The notes beneath the pieces were generated by a model. The model saw only the letters and a program-made list of their open reading frames with translations, made no database searches and was not told the DNA's origin. 47,712 nucleotides of DNA from CAZWSE01 sp964636575 (GTDB taxonomy: Bacteria; Pseudomonadota; Alphaproteobacteria; Rhodobacterales; Rhodobacteraceae): the NCBI GenBank assembly GCA_964636575.1, contig CAZWSE010000010.1:1-47712 (forward strand), given 5' to 3'. The translations under genes and the position numbers were made by a program. The first letter of the stretch is position 1, and each line of letters starts with the position of its first letter. This document shows, in pieces, positions 44,000-47,712 of this stretch.

Positions 44000-44907
44000 C
44001 GAAAATTGATCCACGCGCCCTGCGAAACGCCTTTGGAACGTTCATGACCGGCGTAACTGTTGTGACGGCCCACACTGAAAACGACGTACCGATCGGTTTT
44101 ACTGCAAACTCGTTTACGTCTGTGTCGCTTGATCCGCCAATGGTGCTCGTCTGCGTCGCGAACACGTCAAGGAACCTCGAAACTCTGGTGAATGCACCAG
44201 GGTTTGCCATAAACATCCTCGCCGAAGATCAGATAGACCTCTCCAACACATTTGCAGGGCCCGTTGAAGACAGGTTCGCCACAGTAGGCTGGCGCACCGG
44301 GCCAAATGGTGCGCCCATTCTAGAAGGTGTCACGGCGTGGTTTGATTGCAGCATGCACAAAACCGTCGATGCAGGGGACCACACCATCCTGATTGGCCAA
44401 GTCGAAGACTTTAACGCCACTGCGACACCGGGCCTCGGCTATGCGCGCGGTGCTTACGTCACGCCGTCTACAGCCGTGCACGCGCTAGAGCCGAACGCCA
44501 ACTTGGTCGTATCAGCGTTGATTGAGCGCAACGGCGAAGTTTTGCTGCTCGATGATGGCAAAGGTGGCTTGGAGCTGCCCGAACAACAGGTCACGTCCAA
44601 AGGAGTCTCGACGGCCTTGGACCAACTGATTGCATCAACCGGACTAAAGGCAGAGCCGGGGTTCATCTACTCGGTGTTTGAAGACGGCAAGCACCAACAC
44701 ATCTCGTTCATGTGCCAGAGCGCTGAAGGCGCGCCTTCAAAAGGCGCGTTTGTTCCGATGACGGTTGCTGGATTTGCTGGCATTTCCGACCCCGCGATCT
44801 TGTCGATGCTGGAACGGTTTGCGATCGAAAGCCCGCTCGGTAACTTTGGCATGTACTACGGCAACCAACACAGCGGCGAAGTGCGCCCCGTTTCAAAGGA
44901 GAAGTAG
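43996..44907 (+). CDS. Flavin reductase fused to a degenerate Nudix-like domain
   Basis: A 303-residue two-domain protein starting at GTG 43996, which overlaps the hydrolase stop (GTGA). Residues 1 to about 160 are a flavin reductase-like FMN-binding domain: RNAFGTFMTGVTVVTAHTEN, FTANSFTSVSLDPPMVLVCV and the GYARGAY end. It would supply reduced FMN to the monooxygenase encoded next. Residues about 165-300 look like a Nudix fold, but the expected catalytic box (R-E-x2-E-E) reads STALDQLIASTGL at about residues 204-216, so it should not hydrolyse. The added domain may sense a ligand or bind the partner enzyme. Confidence 0.83.
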   Translation: MTKIDPRALRNAFGTFMTGVTVVTAHTENDVPIGFTANSFTSVSLDPPMVLVCVANTSRNLETLVNAPGFAINILAEDQIDLSNTFAGPVEDRFATVGWRTGPNGAPILEGVTAWFDCSMHKTVDAGDHTILIGQVEDFNATATPGLGYARGAYVTPSTAVHALEPNANLVVSALIERNGEVLLLDDGKGGLELPEQQVTSKGVSTALDQLIASTGLKAEPGFIYSVFEDGKHQHISFMCQSAEGAPSKGAFVPMTVAGFAGISDPAILSMLERFAIESPLGNFGMYYGNQHSGEVRPVSKEK

Positions 44908-44911
44908 GCAC

Positions 44912-45949
44912 ATGCGGTTTTCCCTTTTCGCACATATGGAGCGTCTGTCACCGGACCAGGATCAAAAGCAGCTTTACAACGAGTTTGTCGAACTGGCCAA
45001 GATCGCTGACGTCGGTGGCATGCACGCTGTCTGGACGGGCGAACATCACGGCATGGACTTTACCGTTGCACCGAACCCGCTTCTAAACCTCGTTGATTTG
45101 GCGCAACAAACCAAGAATGTGCGGCTCGGAACCGGCACGATGATCGCGCCGTTTTGGCACCCGATCCGTCTGGCCGGAGAAGCGGCAATGGCCGACATCA
45201 TCATGAATGGTCGACTGGACCTTGGCATCGCGCGTGGCGCATATTCCTACGAATACGAACGTATGGTTCCGGGAATGGACGCGTGGGATGCTGGCCAACG
45301 CATGCGCGAACTTGTTCCTGCAATTCAGGGCCTGTGGCAAGGCGATTACGCCCAAAACGGCTCGTATCATACGTTCCCTGCGACGACATCTTCGCCCAAG
45401 CCAATGCAGAAAGGTGGCCCTCCGATCTGGGTGGCTGCGCGTGACCCCAACAGCCACGAGTTCGCCATATCAAATGGATGTCACGTTCAGGTGACACCAC
45501 TTTGGCAAGGCGACGGAGAGATCACCAAGTTGATGGAAACCTTTAACGAGGCCTGCGCCAAATTCCCGGACGTGAAACGCCCGGAGATCATGCTGCTCAA
45601 CCACACCTACATCGCTGCCGACGCCGCTGATGCGCAGCAGGCCGCCGAAGAGATCAACAGCTTTTACTGCAACTTCGGAGCGTGGTTCAAAAACGAACGC
45701 GCAGTCAGCCAAGGCAGGATAGAGCCGTTGACACCAGAAGACATCGCCGCGCATCCTTTTTACAGCGCCGAGGCCATGTTGCGCGATAATGTTATTGCCT
45801 CCCCCGAAGATGCAATCACGCGGATCAAGACCTATGAAGATATGGGCTATGACGAGTACTCATTCTGGATCGACAGCGGGATGAGTTTTGAGCGCAAGAA
45901 AGCCTCGCTGCAGCGCTTCATCAATGACGTGATGCCAGCGTTTGCCTAA
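44912..45949 (+). CDS. Luciferase-like (LLM) flavin-dependent monooxygenase
   Basis: A 345-residue TIM-barrel enzyme of the bacterial luciferase superfamily. Hallmarks: FVELAKIADVGGMHAVWTGEHHG near residue 30, RLGTGTMIAPFWHPIRLA, GRLDLGIARGAYSYEYERMV and PPIWVAARDPNSHEFA. Using reduced FMN and oxygen it would insert an oxygen atom, for example in ring opening, Baeyer-Villiger or C-N/C-S cleavage. AAGGAG lies about 10 bases before ATG 44912. It is flanked by its flavin reductase and an aldehyde dehydrogenase. It does not read as RutA; the substrate cannot be inferred. Confidence 0.88.
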   Translation: MRFSLFAHMERLSPDQDQKQLYNEFVELAKIADVGGMHAVWTGEHHGMDFTVAPNPLLNLVDLAQQTKNVRLGTGTMIAPFWHPIRLAGEAAMADIIMNGRLDLGIARGAYSYEYERMVPGMDAWDAGQRMRELVPAIQGLWQGDYAQNGSYHTFPATTSSPKPMQKGGPPIWVAARDPNSHEFAISNGCHVQVTPLWQGDGEITKLMETFNEACAKFPDVKRPEIMLLNHTYIAADAADAQQAAEEINSFYCNFGAWFKNERAVSQGRIEPLTPEDIAAHPFYSAEAMLRDNVIASPEDAITRIKTYEDMGYDEYSFWIDSGMSFERKKASLQRFINDVMPAFA

Positions 45950-45959
45950 AGGAAGACCG

Positions 45960-47426
45960 ATGCAGACATTCCAGCAGTATATTGACGGTGAATTCTCTGA
46001 TGGCACCGCCCAATTTGAAAGCCGCGATCCTGCCACAGAACAGGTTTGGGCACTGATGCCCGAAGCACGGCGCGATGACGTGAACAACGCCGTTGATGCT
46101 GCCAAGCGCGCCTTTTTTTCGTCTGAGTGGTCAGACATGACGGCAACGGCGCGCGGCAAACTGCTGATGCGGCTTGCTGACCTGATCGCTGAAAACGCCG
46201 AGATTTTGGCAAAGCTGGAAACGCGGGATACGGGCAAAATCATCCGCGAAACATCCGCGCAGATTGCCTATGTCGCGGACTATTACCGCTATTATGCAGG
46301 GTTGGCCGACAAGATCGAAGGTGCGCATTTGCCGATCGACAAGCCTGATATGGAAGTCTGGTTGCGTCGCGAGCCCGTTGGTGTTGTTGCCGCGATCGTG
46401 CCGTGGAACTCGCAGCTTTTCCTCTCGGCTGTCAAAATTGGCCCCGCCCTTGCGGCCGGCTGTACAGTTGTTTTGAAGGCATCCGAGGAAGCGCCAGCAC
46501 CGATGCTGGAATTCGCTCGTATTTTCGACCAAGCTGGATTCCCAAAGGGCGTTTTGAACGTTATCACCGGCTTTGCCGCCGAATGCGGATCTGTTTTGAC
46601 GAGCCACCCGGATGTTGATCACATAGCCTTTACCGGCGGTCCTGAAACCGCGAAACATATTGTGCGTAACTCGGCGGAAAACCTTGCATCAACTTCGCTT
46701 GAACTCGGTGGGAAATCACCCTTCATTGTTTTTGATGACGCCGATATCGACAGCGCGGTAAACGCTCAAGTCTCCGGCATTTTTGCAGCCACAGGCCAAA
46801 GCTGTGTCGCAGGGTCGCGGCTGATAATCTCCAACAAGATCAAAGATGCGTTTCTCGCCCGTCTCAAGGAAAAGGCTGAGGCCGTGGTAATCGGCGCACC
46901 CGATGAAATGGCCACGGAAGTTGGCCCGCTGTGCACGCGCGCGCAACGCGATACTGCGACGCAGATCATCGAACACTCTGTCAAAGCCGGGGCCGTCGTC
47001 GTCACGGGTGGTGCGCCACTCAAGCGTGAGGGCATCTTCTTCCCACCAACAATCCTTGATTGTTCAAATGCGCACGGCGCGCCATGCCTGACCCATGAAT
47101 TTTTCGGACCAGTTTTGTCGGTCCTAGGGTTTGACACCGAAGCGGAAGCGCTGGCGCTCGCCAATGACACCGCGTTTGGCCTCGCGTCGGGCGTTTTTAC
47201 CCGTGATTTGACGCGTGCGCACCGGATGATCCGCAAGCTGCAAGCTGGCATCGTTTGGGTCAACACATACCGCGCCGTAAGCCCGATGGCACCGTTTGGG
47301 GGCCACGGCCTCAGCGGGTACGGTCGGGAGGGCGGACTTCAGGCTGCGCTTGATTACACCAAAGTCAAAGCCGTGTGGCTGCGCACCAGCGACGAACCAA
47401 TTCCAGACCCGTTTGTGATGCGGTGA
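45960..47426 (+). CDS. NAD(P)-dependent aldehyde dehydrogenase
   Basis: A 488-residue aldehyde dehydrogenase oxidising an aldehyde to the acid. Motifs: PVGVVAAIVPWNSQLFL, FTGGPETAKHIV, the general-base glutamate in LELGGKSPF, catalytic C282 in GQSCVAGSR, and EFFGPVLSVLGF. Length and motifs fit the betaine/hydroxymuconic semialdehyde branch. AAAGGAAG precedes ATG 45960, 10 bases after the monooxygenase stop, so it ends the operon. It would oxidise the semialdehyde released by the monooxygenase and hydrolase steps, where Rut uses a reductase (RutE/YdfG). Confidence 0.92.
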   Translation: MQTFQQYIDGEFSDGTAQFESRDPATEQVWALMPEARRDDVNNAVDAAKRAFFSSEWSDMTATARGKLLMRLADLIAENAEILAKLETRDTGKIIRETSAQIAYVADYYRYYAGLADKIEGAHLPIDKPDMEVWLRREPVGVVAAIVPWNSQLFLSAVKIGPALAAGCTVVLKASEEAPAPMLEFARIFDQAGFPKGVLNVITGFAAECGSVLTSHPDVDHIAFTGGPETAKHIVRNSAENLASTSLELGGKSPFIVFDDADIDSAVNAQVSGIFAATGQSCVAGSRLIISNKIKDAFLARLKEKAEAVVIGAPDEMATEVGPLCTRAQRDTATQIIEHSVKAGAVVVTGGAPLKREGIFFPPTILDCSNAHGAPCLTHEFFGPVLSVLGFDTEAEALALANDTAFGLASGVFTRDLTRAHRMIRKLQAGIVWVNTYRAVSPMAPFGGHGLSGYGREGGLQAALDYTKVKAVWLRTSDEPIPDPFVMR

Positions 47427-47712
47427 AGCCACCTGAAAACAGGCGTACTGGAAGGTCGCGAGCAATGTCATTGGTTTGAGGTTGTCGGTCCTAAAAACCA
47501 CTTCGCGCACGAAATGGAGGCACTGGATTGGTGCGCAGGTACCGAACGCTAATTTGGCAGGCGACTGTCACACAAGCATATTCACAGGCCGAAGCAAGTC
47601 TGGCGCTTGCCGCGAAGGCCTGCATTTAGCCCATTTCTGGCATCCGTACGCTTTGTTGCATCCGTCACTAATGGGATGTACCGGCTGCTTCACCCAGCAG
47701 GTTAGGCTTGGC
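47427..47712. other. Unassigned right end of the window
   Basis: 286 bases after the aldehyde dehydrogenase. No frame here has a start, ribosome-binding site and length that support a gene, and no strong terminator is visible (only CCTG/CAGG around AAAA at the start). It may be intergenic DNA or the edge of a further element outside the window. Confidence 0.4.

Noticed and set aside
47427..47712. Right-end sequence considered as IS end
   Set aside because: No transposase frame or terminal inverted repeat is visible within the window.

Overview
The window looks like a chromosomal segment of a marine Rhodobacteraceae (Roseobacter-group) alphaproteobacterium. This is inferred from moderate GC, many ABC and tripartite transporters, a Rhodobacter-like smo/mtlK polyol operon, a single-ATPase-domain XylG, and a PF06684 protein of the kind known from Ruegeria. 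No rRNA, tRNA, CRISPR array or intact mobile element was seen. Nearly all the DNA is given to importing and oxidising small organic molecules.

Layout. (1) 1-4916: end of a sorbitol/mannitol ABC operon (smoE fragment, smoF, smoG, smoK) coupled to mannitol 2-dehydrogenase; an orphan EamA transporter follows (5090-5971). (2) 6381-17954: a probable C2-acid or sulfonate module. It has a tripartite tricarboxylate-type transporter (TctC, B, A), an acylating aldehyde dehydrogenase resembling SauS, an AMP-forming acyl-CoA ligase resembling SauT, two TSUP (TauE/SafE) exporters, a FAD/Fe-S 2-hydroxyacid dehydrogenase and a class V glyoxylate-type aminotransferase. (3) 18555-21358: a diheme peroxidase (CCP/MauG family) convergent with a secreted FG-GAP plus ASPIC/UnbV protein, which is translationally coupled to a ROK repressor. 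(4) 21355-29676: the ROK repressor, divergent from xylFHGBA, with glucokinase convergent at the far end. (5) 30296-40787: a ten-gene run with an ABC importer (two different ATPases and a 62-aa membrane protein), a DhaK-DhaL kinase, a LacI regulator, a TIM-barrel isomerase-like enzyme and a Gfo/Idh/MocA dehydrogenase, preceded by two 16-bp palindromes 30 bp apart. (6) 41161-41514: a truncated tyrosine integrase. (7) 41523-47426: a GntR-controlled flavin-monooxygenase island (DUF1330, GntR, PF06684, alpha/beta hydrolase, flavin reductase fused to a degenerate Nudix-like domain, luciferase-like monooxygenase, aldehyde dehydrogenase).

The genes work as self-contained uptake-and-catabolism cassettes. 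Mannitol goes to fructose and xylose to xylulose-5-phosphate. An unidentified sugar or polyol is taken up, oxidised or isomerised and phosphorylated by a DAK-type kinase. A carboxylate or sulfonate is activated to its CoA thioester and reduced to the aldehyde. The last cassette has the same enzyme classes as the Rut pyrimidine pathway but is not Rut, and is the best candidate for an undescribed pathway. In all four transport operons the gene for the solute-binding protein is followed at once by an RNA hairpin, best explained as a device giving more binding protein than membrane components.
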